In this document: piece by piece, positions 1 through 11,688 of the stretch
Layout: the number at the start of each line of letters is the position of its first letter
Position numbering within the stretch: the first letter of the stretch is position 1
Source: Rhyacophila brunnea
Taxonomy: Eukaryota > Arthropoda > Insecta > Trichoptera > Rhyacophilidae
Assembly: GCA_022495005.1 (NCBI GenBank)
Contig: JAGYXB010000797.1
Coordinates: forward strand, 1-64,000
Direction of reading: 5' to 3'
Length of the DNA stretch: 64,000 nucleotides
The notes under the pieces: generated by a model
Database searches by the model: none
Told to the model about the DNA's origin: nothing
Seen by the model: the letters and a program-made list of their open reading frames with translations, nothing else
Position numbers and translations under genes: made by a program

Positions 1-714
1 GAAAACTGGGTTACTTATATACACCCGTCGCCTGTCAATGTTTCTTATATAAGTATTCAATATTGAATTCTTCGGAGGCTATAAATTAGTATGCCAATGT
101 GTCACTGATGTTTCCCGTATATGTAACAAATATATTCCATCAGTCTCGCATAGTTAAAAGTAGATACAGTTGTTTATATTTTCTCTAGATGATAGATCCT
201 AAACATATAAATGCGACGCTGAAAAAAAGGACTAACGCTGATCAGCTGTGAGTATTTTCGCATTTCGGATTAATTCGATTCAAACTTTACCGTGCTTACA
301 CTTCTATCACTCGCAGCTGTCAAAGAAAACAAGAATTTCAACATAAGTTTAGATTCAAACAGTCAATTCCATAAATTATTAGGTACATGTGTAATATTGT
401 ACATTGGTAAGTTCGTAATATGGCGAAAATTTAGGTTGGTAGACATGTCGGTCAAATTCGGGTATGATCGTGCTGGCGTAGCACCCGCACACCAACAATT
501 TGTATTGAAACGTCAGACATATCAACATAACCTACAATTTTATTAGTTATGTGACGTGTCATTGCGATTGCAGCATGCAGTAAATATTATGTTACTATGT
601 ACTAGCCACTCGATATTTGACAGCTCGCGGGGAACTATAAATTAAGGCGGTTGCCGAGACGTAATTATTTTTTTAAACACTCATATTTTGCGTCTCAATT
701 TTTAAATGTAAAAT
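1..714. other. No gene recognised
   Basis: AT-rich. An 84-codon ORF at 292-546 has no recognisable features. No inverted repeat noticed. Confidence 0.5.
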
Positions 715-830
715 TGATGTACTCTATCTCGCTCTAAAAGGTAACACAGCCAAGAGAGAGGGACTGTTAAAAGATTCCATTTTTTGACAATTCAATCGGT
801 TAACTTATTGTAATGAATAACTCAAGGAAT
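715..830. repeat. Interspersed repeat, copy 1 (related to 31893-31995)
   Basis: The block tatctcgctctaaa...gtaacacagcca...gggactgttaaa...cggttaactta is repeated, diverged, at about 31893-31995. Ends and class are not resolved. Confidence 0.5.
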
Positions 831-1317
831 ACATAAATGTGATATATTTAAGTTAAGTTAAGTGATATGTTAGAATAGCCTCGCAGATATGCTATCAAGT
901 GAACAATTCTAAACGTTTTCAAGTCTCTTTTTAGGTACCTATTTGAATTTTTCACATATTGTTATAATATGTAATTACTAATTATTGTGTGATAGCGATG
1001 GTAAATTATTTATACACATTCATTCAGTCAGTGCGATAACGGGTTGAAAAAAATCATTTCCGTTATCAGTCTGTATGAAAGGTTGATGAATGTATAATTT
1101 TTTTTATACGATATTAATAAATAAACGACTATCGCAAATGCAACTAGAAGGGCAAATGTGGCGCAGTACGCAGTACCTACATCCACTTTGTTTTTAGGTC
1201 ACGCAAATCAAAACAAATGAATACAATCTGTGCTCTGTATATATTATATTATACATAATATCATTTTATTGACCATAGGCAGAATCCCCTTTTGATCTCG
1301 ACATTTGAACGTTTTTT

Positions 1318-1495
1318 TGCAAACAAGGTCCAATCCACACGTGTAAAATTCAATATTTGAGTGAAGATTGATTTAAAAATATTATGTGTGATTATTTAAT
1401 TTTATTTAAGTATCCCATCACACATAATAATATTTTTTAAATCAATCTTCACTCACATATTTAATTTTACACGTGTGTGTTGGATCTTGTTTGCA
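1318..1495. mobile_element. Snap-back MITE hairpin (178 bp)
   Basis: Two ~75-bp arms (1318-1391 and 1417-1495) are inverted complements with few mismatches. They begin TGCAAACAAG and include ACACGTGTAAAATT and GTGAAGATTGATTTAAA. They are separated by about 25 bp. No coding potential. Confidence 0.85.
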
Positions 1496-1568
1496 GAAAT
1501 ACGTCCATTTTATATTCTTGCATAATATTCACACTGGTTTGGTACGTTCCTTCACGTCTTATACTCAC

Positions 1569-1824
1569 GGGTCGTCCATATTCGACGTCACACCCTAAGC
1601 AGGATCTTATATAATGTGATGATTTGTGGCAATGGAGGTTGGGGGGTTGTAAAAAAATTGACGTCACAAAAACAACAAAATAATATAAAATAATTTTCAA
1701 CAAATTTGTTTTTTAACAAACATGTGACGTAATTTAGACAGGGGTGGGGTAAAATATTCAATGACGATGGCGGGAGGTAGGTTAGAAACAACGAACATCG
1801 TGTGACGTCATTTATGAACGACCC
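1569..1824. mobile_element. MITE with GGGTCGTYCATA ends (256 bp)
   Basis: Left GGGTCGTCCATATTCGACGT and inverted right GGGTCGTTCATAAATGACGT, with internal repeated TGACGT(A/C)A motifs. The same family occurs inverted at about 22762-22960. The small ORFs here are by-products. Confidence 0.75.
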
Positions 1825-1825
1825 T

Positions 1826-3094
1826 CAATTAGCACAATGCTCTCATTTCGTGTATATTCTACATTCTTGTAAATATGTAAGTATCTAAAGATGGGTAGGT
1901 GAGCACGCTGACCAGTGGATACAGCTGGAATACATGCGTTCACTGGTAGAATCGAACTGTGGAGTGTCTAAGCATGAGGTATGTATGCGGGGAAAGTCTG
2001 AACACAATAATAATGGGAAATGCGTTACTCTCTGGATGATGGAAGAGTGTAGAAAAATATTGGATAAACTTAAACATTCGTCAAAAATTTGTTTTTTCAA
2101 TATTTACGTCTGTATTATAATATGAACTAAATTTATCACGTAAACGCATTACGTAACGCGAATTTAGATACTTAATATTTGAGGACATTCAGGGGCCTTT
2201 GTATTTATTGTGTTTAATGGCTTATCCTTCATTAAATCGTATTTAGATTCACTTGCTTTGCTAATTTAATTTGTATATAACTTTTACACTGTTTTTTTTT
2301 ATAAATATTTTTCATGTATTTTGAACGTCTTTATACCTAATGTTCGCTCATGTAAAAAAAATCGAATGCAAACTTATTTGAAGAACGGTCAAAAATGAAA
2401 CTACGAAAAATGGACGCCATATCGGAAACGTCATTCGAATGTCAGATTCTGTCCAGTTGCGAATCGTGATTGGATATTTTTAAACTCTGGCTCCCCATCA
2501 ATTCTTCGGCTAAGTTTGTAGGCCTGTACCACCTTTATCGTCAGTTATACACCAATCGTAATGTCCGACTATTGAAAGTTCCTTTGTCGTTTTTAATAAA
2601 ACGCAGGTAAGCTAATGAAGCGTGAGGAATCTAGTAAAATAAGACCATATTATAGATACATCGTGGGAAACATTTCGTAATGGATCTTTTGCGGCACGAA
2701 GAAACCACAAAAACAATAATAATATATTCAAGACTTTTAATGGTCGTGCCATCAATGGCAGTGTTTGCACATAGATCTCTTTTCAACTCGCAACTTACTA
2801 ATTTGTCCAATGCCCTCTTACAAGTTCAACGCTCTGTAGGTACCCTGTCCTTCATGTCATCTGAATATAATTTATCTTTTTTGTTTTGGCAGTGTTGAAA
2901 AAAATTCGGACTCACCGTATGACTAGGTGATTTATCAGTATCACTCAACCAAATGAATTTAAATCTTAATCAATAATGGATTTTGTAGATTTTTAAATGA
3001 ACTGAAAAAAACGCATTAGTTATTCGTTTTGATATCTATTAAATTATTTTTAATTAAATTTAATTTGCTTATGTATAGCACGCATAGCTTCCAC
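1826..3094. other. No gene recognised
   Basis: AT-rich with small anonymous ORFs (for example 2680-2898). Nothing supported. Confidence 0.5.
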
Positions 3095-3265
3095 GCCCTG
3101 AAGCGGGCCCCCAGACTAGGATCGTTGGCGGGCTCCCTACATACTAAGGTTAAAGACAGTGTCATGCTCTATAGTAGCGTTTTCCAAATGGTGTTCGAGG
3201 TAAAATTAAGGGTAATCAGTGTATTTTAGCGATTTTTTGTATTTATGAATAAATCCACTTCAATA
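3095..3265 (+). repeat. GCGGGCCCCCAGAC interspersed repeat, copy 1
   Basis: A fragment with gaagcgggcccccagactag, a degraded 'gtgt...ttttagcgattttttgtatttatgaataaat' end and an A/T-rich tail. It aligns with 25799-25975. Possibly the 3' end of a retroelement; not classified. Confidence 0.5.
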
Positions 3266-4102
3266 ATGGAATTTTCGAGTATTGACACAATAATCCGGGG
3301 GTAGTTGGGAGTTTATTTTAGCTAGTCACATGCAATCATAATATTATGACGTATACGTACCGCGAAAGCTGATATACCTACTTTTTATATGAACACAAAT
3401 ATGATAATCTCCTGTGTGTACCATTATACATAATACATCTATTCACTATTGTATATTGGAAAATAAATATAATTACCTCATCAGTTCACCAGAAAAGTAA
3501 AACAATATTATCTAGTTCGTATAACTGTGTCTTAAAACTAACAGTTTACGCTTATTACGACCACCTGTCAGACACGGTTTATAGTTTCTCGTTGTGCGTA
3601 TGAGTTTTTTTTTCTTATATGAAGTTTCTGACTTCATTCTGTGTGGGCATCAAACAAGACATGACTTAGGTTCAAGAAACTGTGTAAAGGTTGGTCGCCA
3701 CGTTATTCGCATGTTTCCTGCGATGCGTCGGTAGTCGGCCGGGTGAACTCTGGTACACACGGCATTGGTGTGAAACCCGCCATTTTATTTCGTATTATTA
3801 TTTTACGCCACACTTTTCCGGGATTCCAGTTTATCGATCTTTTACTTATTAATCTTATTATAGATCAAATGCATAGTCATAGAATTACAACGCTGAAATC
3901 GATGACTTGGTTGGTGTCAGTGATAGAAACAAACGACGTGTTTATTTTATAATAAGAACAAATTAGTTACCATACGACCAAATTGCAGTACGTCTCTCTA
4001 TTCTGGACCAGTCGTATTATATCACCTACTTACTTATGTTACTTTGCGAAGAGAATTTTCTTTTGACCACGTCTTTATTATTAACTGCATTATTAGCTAG
4101 AG

Positions 4103-4625
4103 CAGTGGTTCTTAACCTGGTTCGATCGAACCCCAGGGGTTCGGCGGAGGTCAAGACACACATCCGACTCATATGATTCATGATGACACGCCCCGCTTGG
4201 CCATCATTGGCTGCAGGTGATCACGCAACATATCTTTGCGAGCAATCCTTTTCGAGGATGCTGGACATAAAAACGAAGAAAAGGAACAGACTTTGTTGCG
4301 AAAATGACATATGAGAGTGGCACTTTCCAATGTGAAGCCGCGCATTTCTGAACTGGTCTCTGAAAGGCAACAGCAGAAGTCACACTGATTTGCAGTAAAT
4401 ATTCATTATTATGTTTTTGTTTTTGTATGGAAATCATGTTTTAATGGTTTTGTTCTTTGAACACAGTGATGTTGATGCACGGTTCATTTTGTGCACCAGT
4501 AAAATATATACCTATGTTTTGAATTTGAAAAAATCATATTTTATTTTTCCAATTAAGAAGGGTTCGGTGAATGCGCATATGAAACTGGTGGGGGTCAGTA
4601 CCTCCAACAAGGTTAAGAACCACTG
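4103..4625 (+). mobile_element. Non-autonomous hAT element, 8-bp TSD
   Basis: Inverted ends CAGTGGTTCTTAACCT and AGGTTAAGAACCACTG are perfectly complementary over 16 bp. They are flanked by identical 8-bp duplications AGCTAGAG (4095-4102 and 4626-4633). The 8-bp TSD plus CAGTGGTTCTTAACC ends place it in the hAT superfamily (ends of the Charlie/SPIN type). The interior keeps only the 3' part of the transposase gene (4216-4388). Confidence 0.95.
4216..4388 (+). pseudogene. hAT transposase C-terminal remnant
   Basis: One frame reads DHATYLCEQSFSRMLDIKTK, then KRNRLCCEND. A two-base shift near 4312 moves it to MRVALSNVKPRISELVSE, then RQQQKSH and stop (TGA 4386-4388). The CEQSFS...KNR...MRVALS...PRI pattern is the C-terminal dimerisation end of hAT transposases related to vertebrate ZBED5/SCAND3-like proteins. 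Truncated at its 5' end and frameshifted, so not functional. Confidence 0.75.
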
Positions 4626-5024
4626 AGCTAGAGTAAATTTTTCTCATTACTGAAAATATGGCCGAAGTATGAAGTCGTTCTGCGTTTGATAATCGCTATG
4701 AGTTATCTTTCTTATTGGCTCGGCTTATTGGAAATGTCATCAGTGTAGCCTCTTTGTACGACGATACATCTACATCTCGAAAGCCTCCTGTAGGTATCAC
4801 CTGATTGCCCTCCATCGAGTGTCCGGACTTATGGATCATAATATATTTTTTCACTTTTATGTGATATTAAAACCAAATTTAAAATTTCTACTGTACCAGT
4901 TTTATTTTTCATTAGCAAATAGCAAATCTCACACCACATCACATTTGCTCCTGCAGGGAGTTGTTCCCCGACGGCTAGTATTATTATTATGACGTTTAAA
5001 CCGAAACGTGAAAATGTCGTTGAA

Positions 5025-5516
5025 GGCATAAAGCCCATTGACGCAGCGAGTGGGGGCGCTCGCGCAAAATTTCTACAAGTGGCGCGTAAATCATCGGAAA
5101 TACAACGTAATCAAATACATCAGCGCACACTGGATTTGACGACGCCTTGTGCCCGCCTGCCCCTTGAGTCACCGTCTTTCGCTTCTCAGCGATACGAATT
5201 AAAGAAAATACAAGGTAGTCCATTCATTGAACGCAGCAAGCAAAATCACGCTCCTCGAAGCGTCGTCGATAAGACGGGCGAGAAGCCATTATATAAGAAC
5301 AGTGTACTCTTTGTTTAGTTATTGCGTGTCCGATTTTAATTACAAGCCCCGAGAAATAATATAATATTTTTATTGCTTTGTTATGAGAGACGCTGTAATA
5401 ATAATTATTTTGTGCTTCTTGGGCCCCTTATTACATAGGTGAAGGGTAATGCGCGGGTGGGAGGGGGCCTACTCAGTAGTGAGCGCGTCGAGCGCTTTTT
5501 TGGTGGGCTTTATGCC
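5025..5516. mobile_element. GGCATAAAGCCCA-ended DNA element, copy 1
   Basis: Inverted ends GGCATAAAGCCCA (13 bp) with GAA directly repeated at both flanks (5022-5024, 5517-5519), i.e. a 3-bp duplication. The interior is relatively GC-rich (gcgctcgcgc, cgcgtcgagcgc). The ORFs inside are by-products. A second copy begins at 21059. Confidence 0.75.
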
Positions 5517-5662
5517 GAACGATTATTTTAAGCCTTACAAATACGGTGCGGCAATTAATTATCCCATAAAGCTATAATTAGTCTTTATTGTGTAAACATT
5601 TCTCACACACAGAAACACAGTCACATGGTCAAGTTGTGCCTAGAATATGTGTGTACCTATAT

Positions 5663-6479
5663 GTTACGCCGAATGTGCGAAATTGACTATTACATGAAAT
5701 GGGCAGAATTTTGCCTAAATCATGAAAAATGCAAGCCCGTTGCCTTATTCATGAATTAGACAAAATATCTGCCGAGTGCGTGAATTCGGCAGTAATTTTT
5801 CTGCCTAGTTCATGCATTGGCCAAATTAGATAGTAGCGCTATGGTGGTGTTTTTTGCAACTAAACTAATTGTGTCAAATGCTTATGCATTGGTCAAAATT
5901 TACGTATCTTATCCTATGGTCAAAATAGATGGTCGCGCTCCGGTGGTGTTTTTTGCACCTAATCAAACTAACCAAATGTGTCAAATGTCATTGATTATAA
6001 TATAAAAATATACCAATCAATAACTACAATGACGTTAATATCCATTTACTATGCGCAAAAAAATCTAGAACTATAATATGATAACGGAAGAATTTTATTA
6101 AAAGGTATTTTCGCGATTTGATTCGTGCTTGGGCTTCAATCGTGCAATGGTCGATTGTATGTTTGTGAAGGTTTGTTGACACTTGTTAGCTAACCTCAAA
6201 ATGGACATTCAGTTGAATTCAGAATTACAAAACCTAACCTAACCTAACCTAATAATAATATTATATTATGTCCAATTATAACTAATAAAACCATCCGTAT
6301 TAAATTTACTTTTTCTACTGTCATGTTGACAGTTTAAGAATTCCATACACTGGCGAATTCACGTACTCGGCAGATAATTTACCTAATTCATAAAAAAGGC
6401 AACGGGCTTGACTATTACATGAATTAGCCAAAATTTTCCGCAATTCATGTAATAGTCAATTTCGCACATTAGGCGTAAC
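5663..6479. mobile_element. Long-TIR DNA element (817 bp)
   Basis: Ends GTTACGCCGAATGTGCGAAA and inverted GTTACGCCTAATGTGCGAAA. The inverted match extends about 130 bp with roughly 85% identity and contains internal 'tcatg-aattaggc' repeats. The target duplication is unclear because both flanks are AT alternations. The interior contains a short CCTAA telomere-like run. No ORF of note. Long TIRs hint at a Mutator-like or foldback type, but no transposase is present to decide. Confidence 0.75.
6228..6252. repeat. Interstitial telomere-like (CCTAA)n run
   Basis: Four consecutive CCTAA units (complement of TTAGG, the canonical insect telomere repeat), preceded by caaaa and followed by taataat. 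It lies inside the long-TIR element 5663-6479. Confidence 0.7.
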
Positions 6480-6488
6480 ATATATATA

Positions 6489-8809
6489 AGGTGCATTGGG
6501 GTAATTCCGAATATGGGTATATTCCGAAAGTTCAAAAATTCTACCAATCGAAGCGATATTTTCCTATTGGCAACATTTAGTCTAGACACCATGTTCATTG
6601 TGCTCGCCTCGACAGTCGTCGCTAGTCGCTAGTGTCAACAATGCGTGCATACCATCAAGTTTTTTCGGAGAAGTGTTTTTCGCGCCATTTTTGCTGATTC
6701 GTAATTACCCCAACTCACATATCTCGGAATTCTGGTAAATTATTTGAATAAGTGATTGCTTTTACGATAGATTGTCGTTTTTTACGAATTGTGAGAGGAA
6801 CACAATGTCCTAGCTCTGTTTTTAATTTTTTTTCGGAAATACCCCTTTGGGGTTATTCCGATATATATTCATTCCGCAATAGCCCACTTAACTTTTTCAT
6901 AGTAATTGGCAGTGCTTGTCAATCTGTAAAGATACTAAAATTATATCTAATTTAGATGTACATAATATACTTCATTAAATTAATATTAAAGTAAGTAAAT
7001 TTAGCGTCGTCCTAATAAGAAGCTATCGCACGTCCTATTATATATAATCTTGGGTAAGTGCGGTAACACCAGCCTTCACTTAACAGCATAACTAGTGTAT
7101 CCGACATCATGAGCGAATATAGCGATTCTGATATTATAGATTATCTTGATTTTGAAGTATTGATGGATGAATACTCTGGAGATGATTTAAAAATATACAT
7201 GGAAGAACCAAGGTCACAAAAAAAACAAAAGATGTGAAATATGGTGAAAGTTTAACTGACGAAAAGATGCTCACCAACAACGATTCAAATTCTCTCTGTA
7301 CTAAAGTAAAGGTGTTGGCAAAAAAAGTAAAGGTAAAGAAAATCAAGCGGATAAAACAGACAAAAAAAAACGAAGAGAAAAGACACATTGAAAGAGATGA
7401 CAAAGACAACGTTGATGTTTTTATAAATGGAAAAAAAAATATCACAACTAGAGAAGACTCAGAAGAAAAGGGCAAAGATGAACAACTGCTACTAAAACTG
7501 AAAAATAAAGATATAGTATACAAAACTCAAGAAAAAGACCCTCAAGAAGAAGGAAAATTACAAATTAAATGATTCAGTGCTTGTCAGATATTCAATCAGA
7601 AAAAAATGGAGGTACTATATTGGGTTCATAGAAGAAATAATAAAACATGAGGAAACATACTTCTCTATCAACTTCTTAAAAACTATGAGACCACAGCAGT
7701 AGCTAACCTTTATTACGACCAAAAGAAAAAATAGTGACAAAGTTCCAGAGTCATTATAGTGAAGAAGATAGATATACAAAAAAAAGTGCTGATGAAAAAG
7801 AATATTACTTATGTAATGATAAAGATAGAATTTATTTTGACTGATTGCGTACCAAACCAATAGATCATTATTATGTATATGTGAGGCTTTCAGACCGTGT
7901 CTTAATCAATTCTGTTATATTTTTTTAACAGTGTAGCCCGCATTTTAGTTTTAGGTTTGCTAGCAGGAATAAATTATAAGTTTATGCCATAAAAGTAGAT
8001 GAAAATGATTAAAAAGACAAGTTCCGACTTTGATTTACCATTTTTATGACTAATTTAATTGTATGGGTATGAAGAAAGTTTATTTTGCTATGCAAAAAGC
8101 AGTAAGTAAACAAAAGACATCTTTATAAAAAATATTGTTCTATCAACGTAGGCAAATGAGAATGTAGACTCAAATAAAAATTGATTTTTAAAATTATCAC
8201 TTTCTTTGATTTTCCTCGTCTTTATTTTATTGATTTAAGGTGGTAGGTACTTGTGTCATATTGAGATATTTTTTCTCATTATTTGTCACCGGTGGGAACA
8301 AAACTAGTAGTGACAACCGGGAATAAACCTGCTCTGCTCCATCCCGTTCCACAATCCCTATAATCCTAAGTACTTAACTGAAATGTTGAGAACCACTATC
8401 TTTTTTTGGGGTAATTCCGAACTAATAGTATCAAAAGTTAGGGATTATGGAAACTATTAACAAAATTGATGATATTTTGTGTTAGGAGTAATTACGGTCG
8501 AAAAAGAAAGGTAAACCTTTGGTCAAAGTGCAATAAAATCAACTTTTGAATAATTTCGGAATGACCCCAAGATAGTTCGTAATTTCCCCAATGCCAAAAA
8601 AAAAATGACTCAATATTTCAAATTCTCAATTCAAAGAACCCAACTATATATTCAAGAATCTAATATATATTTATCATACATCTTTTCTTTAAGTACACAG
8701 GGGTAAAACAATAATGGCAGTAAATATAAAACACTTTGAATAATTAACCGAAATATATAACCTCTAGTCATCTCATAGAAATTTCTGTCGGAATTACCCC
8801 AATGCACCT
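6489..8809 (+). mobile_element. Pogo-like (Tc1/mariner superfamily) element with TA TSD
   Basis: Terminal inverted repeats AGGTGCATTGGGGTAATTCC are perfect over at least 22 bp on both ends and flanked by TA (6487-6488, 8810-8811). The GGGGTAATTCCGA motif recurs internally at about 6853, 8408 and inverted near 8550-8590, giving subterminal repeats. The interior holds a broken + strand transposase-like gene (7109-7760). 2,321 bp long. Confidence 0.85.
7109..7760 (+). pseudogene. Broken pogo/jerky-like transposase C-terminal region
   Basis: An ATG at 7109 opens 42 codons rich in Asp/Glu (SDSDIIDYLDFEVLMDEYSG). The frame is then broken and a Lys-rich stretch follows in a second frame (7234-7572). 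A third frame (7565-7702) reads DSVLVRYSIRKKWRYYIGFI followed by EEIIKHEETYFSINFLKT, then FITTKRKNSDKVP after a stop. The V-L-V-x-[FY]...W-x-Y-Y-[IV]-G...Y-x-[IV]-x-F-L...F...D-x-V-P pattern is that seen at the C-terminus of pogo/tigger/jerky-like transposases in insects, downstream of an acidic/Lys-rich linker. The DDE domain itself is missing, so the element is non-autonomous. Assignment to pogo rests on this tail and the TA TSD. Confidence 0.5.
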
Positions 8810-8811
8810 TA

Positions 8812-9789
8812 CCTATATGTCAATTCGAGAAGAGAGACTATTTTTTTCAAAGGGTGTATCATTCTGTCTCAATTCTAATCTTGAACTCACATTCTGGGCT
8901 CCAGTATTCTTGTAGTTAGCAAACACAGAACAGTTCCCTGTTGGAATATATGCTTCATAACTTTGCACCCCGGCTCTAGGATGAAAATGATATACTTAAT
9001 ATATTCTAAAAATATTATTTTTGCATATTTATTATTACTACTTATTAAGTAATACAAGTAAATATCATTTGATCTGATTTTATGCGAGGTAATCAGGCAA
9101 AGAGGCGTATCAGTATAGTAAAGAGTGCAAAAAAGTGCAAAGTTATAAAACGTACCTACCTATACTCTAGCTCTAGCAAACGATGTATTTCACATGGCTC
9201 CACCCTCTTTACTGGCTTGCCCTCAATATTTATTTGTATATTTAATACTTTTAATGTTTTTTTTTATAACTTTACTAAACATTTTGTTTCTTTTTATTTT
9301 CAGGTAAGTCTTCCGGAAAGAAATCCTCTCAATAAATTTGGTAACACTGCGTTCAAGCAAATATCCGTAAGTTTCAGTAATAATCATCAATTTGTTATTG
9401 TTTCCGATTTGATACGTGGAATATTATATTCTTTACATGCACTTGTCATACCATAGATAGAGTGCCACGTCACAAGCGCTCTTTAAATGCTAATTTCGCC
9501 ACTGCAAAAAGTTATTGTTTTACCGCCGCTAAAGCGCAACCAGTGAAAGTTAGCGCAATGAAACGAATGGAGTAATTGTCTAATTACGTCACAGCTTCAC
9601 CTCGGCACGAGTCTTCTTTCGGTGGAGTAGCGCGGCTCAGGCAAAGCGTGGCGAAACAATACCTGAACACATATTATACAGCGGCTCTCAACACGAGATG
9701 CGTGTTGCGACATCCGCAAAGAAGCCGAGTTTTGAAAATAAGTAAAATTACATGTAAATATTAACTGTAATGATTGAAATTTGCTGTTC
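8812..9789. other. No gene recognised
   Basis: Contains an anonymous 124-codon ORF (9082-9456) made largely of Phe/Ser/Asn codons and a GC-richer patch at 9570-9720 without a recognisable product. Confidence 0.45.
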
Positions 9790-10331
9790 GGCCATCCTCT
9801 CACCTCACGTGAATACTCAAAAAAGACGAGACTGAAACTCAAGTATGTAGCTAATGTATTTCAATGGCGGCTCGCTGACGGCAAGACTGGAATCTCTCAG
9901 TTTCAAAATCTCCGCAACTGAAACCGAGGAGACGCAACATGCTAGTCTGCCAGTCACCCATTAAACAGTGGTACCAATATCAGTAGATTCGATGAAATAT
10001 CATATTTTCTTACCAAAATTGGTAGCACTGAAAGAAATAACAAGCCATGACGTCACAAGAAAGATGGGCGAACCGATTTTTAATTTAAAATATGTGGCAG
10101 ATGTTGAGAAATATTCCTGCCTGTATAATTACAGGCTGCTAGAATATTCTCGTAAAGAAATTACGGAAAAAGCTTAGAATGAAGTAGGAAAGACAATGGG
10201 TTTGTCAGTTTGAGGTTGTGAGATTATTAGGTTTCAGTAGCCCTATGTGCAAAGCATCAGTCACTGTCCAGTTTATAAGTTCCATCAGCAACCAGTTTGT
10301 CGGATTTTAGTTTCTGCGTGAGAGGATGGCC
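9790..10331. mobile_element. DNA element with MADF-domain remnant
   Basis: Inverted ends GGCCATCCTCTCAC (9790-9803 and, inverted, 10318-10331). The interior carries a decayed + strand MADF-like coding region. MADF/Myb-SANT accessory proteins are known companions of PIF/Harbinger transposases, which suggests that superfamily. No clear target duplication. Confidence 0.6.
10010..10240 (+). pseudogene. MADF-domain (Myb/SANT-like) pseudogene
   Basis: The frame reads ADVEKYSCLYNYRLLEYSRK, then EITEKA, with a TAG at 10175-10177 where the family has Trp. It continues NEVGKTMGLSV to another stop. The E-K-Y-x-C-L-Y-[ND]-Y...Y-x-[RN]-[KR]...A-W-x-x-[VI] pattern is the MADF consensus (DNA-binding domain, often in transposon-derived or Adf1-like proteins). 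Two stops interrupt it. Confidence 0.6.
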
Positions 10332-11228
10332 TTATTGTCCGTAACACAATTTTATATTCATTCAATTAGTAAATTTCCTGTTTATTAAATATATAAACAG
10401 ATAAATCCTTATTACGAATGAATAGTATTATTTTATTAATTACGACGTATATTGACCATACCTACATGAGCTATTGCAATTTCACCGACATGTCACAATC
10501 GCAGCTGTTGTTAAATGTGATAAATTTTATATGGATTCTGTGGTAAATATTGCCGAAGCAATGTGTTGTTTACAATATTGCCGTTATAATGCAATAATTC
10601 TTTATAAATGTTTAGTAAAGAAGTGTTCTAGCAGTGTTTTTCGCGCCTAGATCAATACACCGCTGAATGGAGGCATTTTTTGATTTCGGTCATGTACATT
10701 GCGTTGTCACACAGTTCCGTAGAACCATTTTATCCAACTACGCTTTCGTAGTTTTCTGTATCTCGTGTACATTGAGATATTACTGTCCAGCGATTGTCTC
10801 GTCGAGAGTTTGGTGTTTTTTTATTTTATATATTTTTTGTCATATAATGAATATTGTAGTATAATACCTATAATAAATTTAGTCGACCATTTTGTGTGTA
10901 TTATTTATTTGTACGACATAATATTATGTACGGTACAAAAGCATGTTGAGTTTGAAGCAAAACTGGTATAATGTGGTTGTTTTAATATGAACTGTTGTCA
11001 GACAATATTGGATTTTACGCCATGCTACAGGATGCAAATTTTGTCTATTCAAAAATTCTAGGTCTGGCATTGAAAACGTTAAATTATTGGCAACGCTTTT
11101 TCCACCCCATGCTATGATATTGATGATTTTCTTGGATAACTCTCTGTAATTCAGTAATATATATTTATAGTATGTAGCTTGCTAGAACCTGTCTAGTCTA
11201 GTCCAATCTTGCTGGTGTGTAATAATAA

Positions 11229-11688
11229 TTACAAGATAAAAAGAACTTTTTATATACAATGTTTTAAAATTTTCTGTTGAATCATATTAACTTGACTTGA
11301 CTAGCTTAAAATCCGATCAAAAAAATTTGTACTTGATAGAAATAATACTGAAATGTCATTTTGACATTCATATTGACTTCCATAGTAACGCACGTATATA
11401 TTAATAATTTAGTTGCTAGGGCCATCCGCTCAGCAACCAATAATGGTGTCGAAATAACTTTTCATACAAAACGGAATTAACTGAAAATGAATCCAATTCT
11501 ACTCGAAGATGGCTAAAAGTATTTAAAAAATGCATTGGCATCGTGTTCTGATGTATTCTAAAAGTTTTAAATGTCTAGCTAGTCGGGAAGTTGGTTAAAA
11601 ATCGATTGCAAGATTTGTACAGGACAAAGAACCACCGGACAAAGAACTACCGGACAAATAAGAATACGAGCTAAGAAAAACGTTGTAA
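11229..11688 (+). mobile_element. TTACAA-family MITE, copy 1
   Basis: Begins ttacaagataaaaagaactt and ends gaatacgagctaagaaaaacgttgtaa, so the extreme ends are inverted TTACAA. It shares internal blocks (cgcacgtatatattaataat, gttgctagg...agcaaccaataatgg, gtctagctagtcgggaagtt) with five other copies. No ORF. Confidence 0.85.

Noticed and set aside
4989..5318. 109-codon ORF
   Set aside because: Starts outside and continues into the GGCATAAAGCCCA element; a similar but broken frame in copy 2 at 21182 shows no conserved coding.
7134..7523. 129-codon minus-strand ORF rich in Ser/Phe
   Set aside because: Antisense shadow of the Lys/Glu-rich pogo-like remnant; low complexity.
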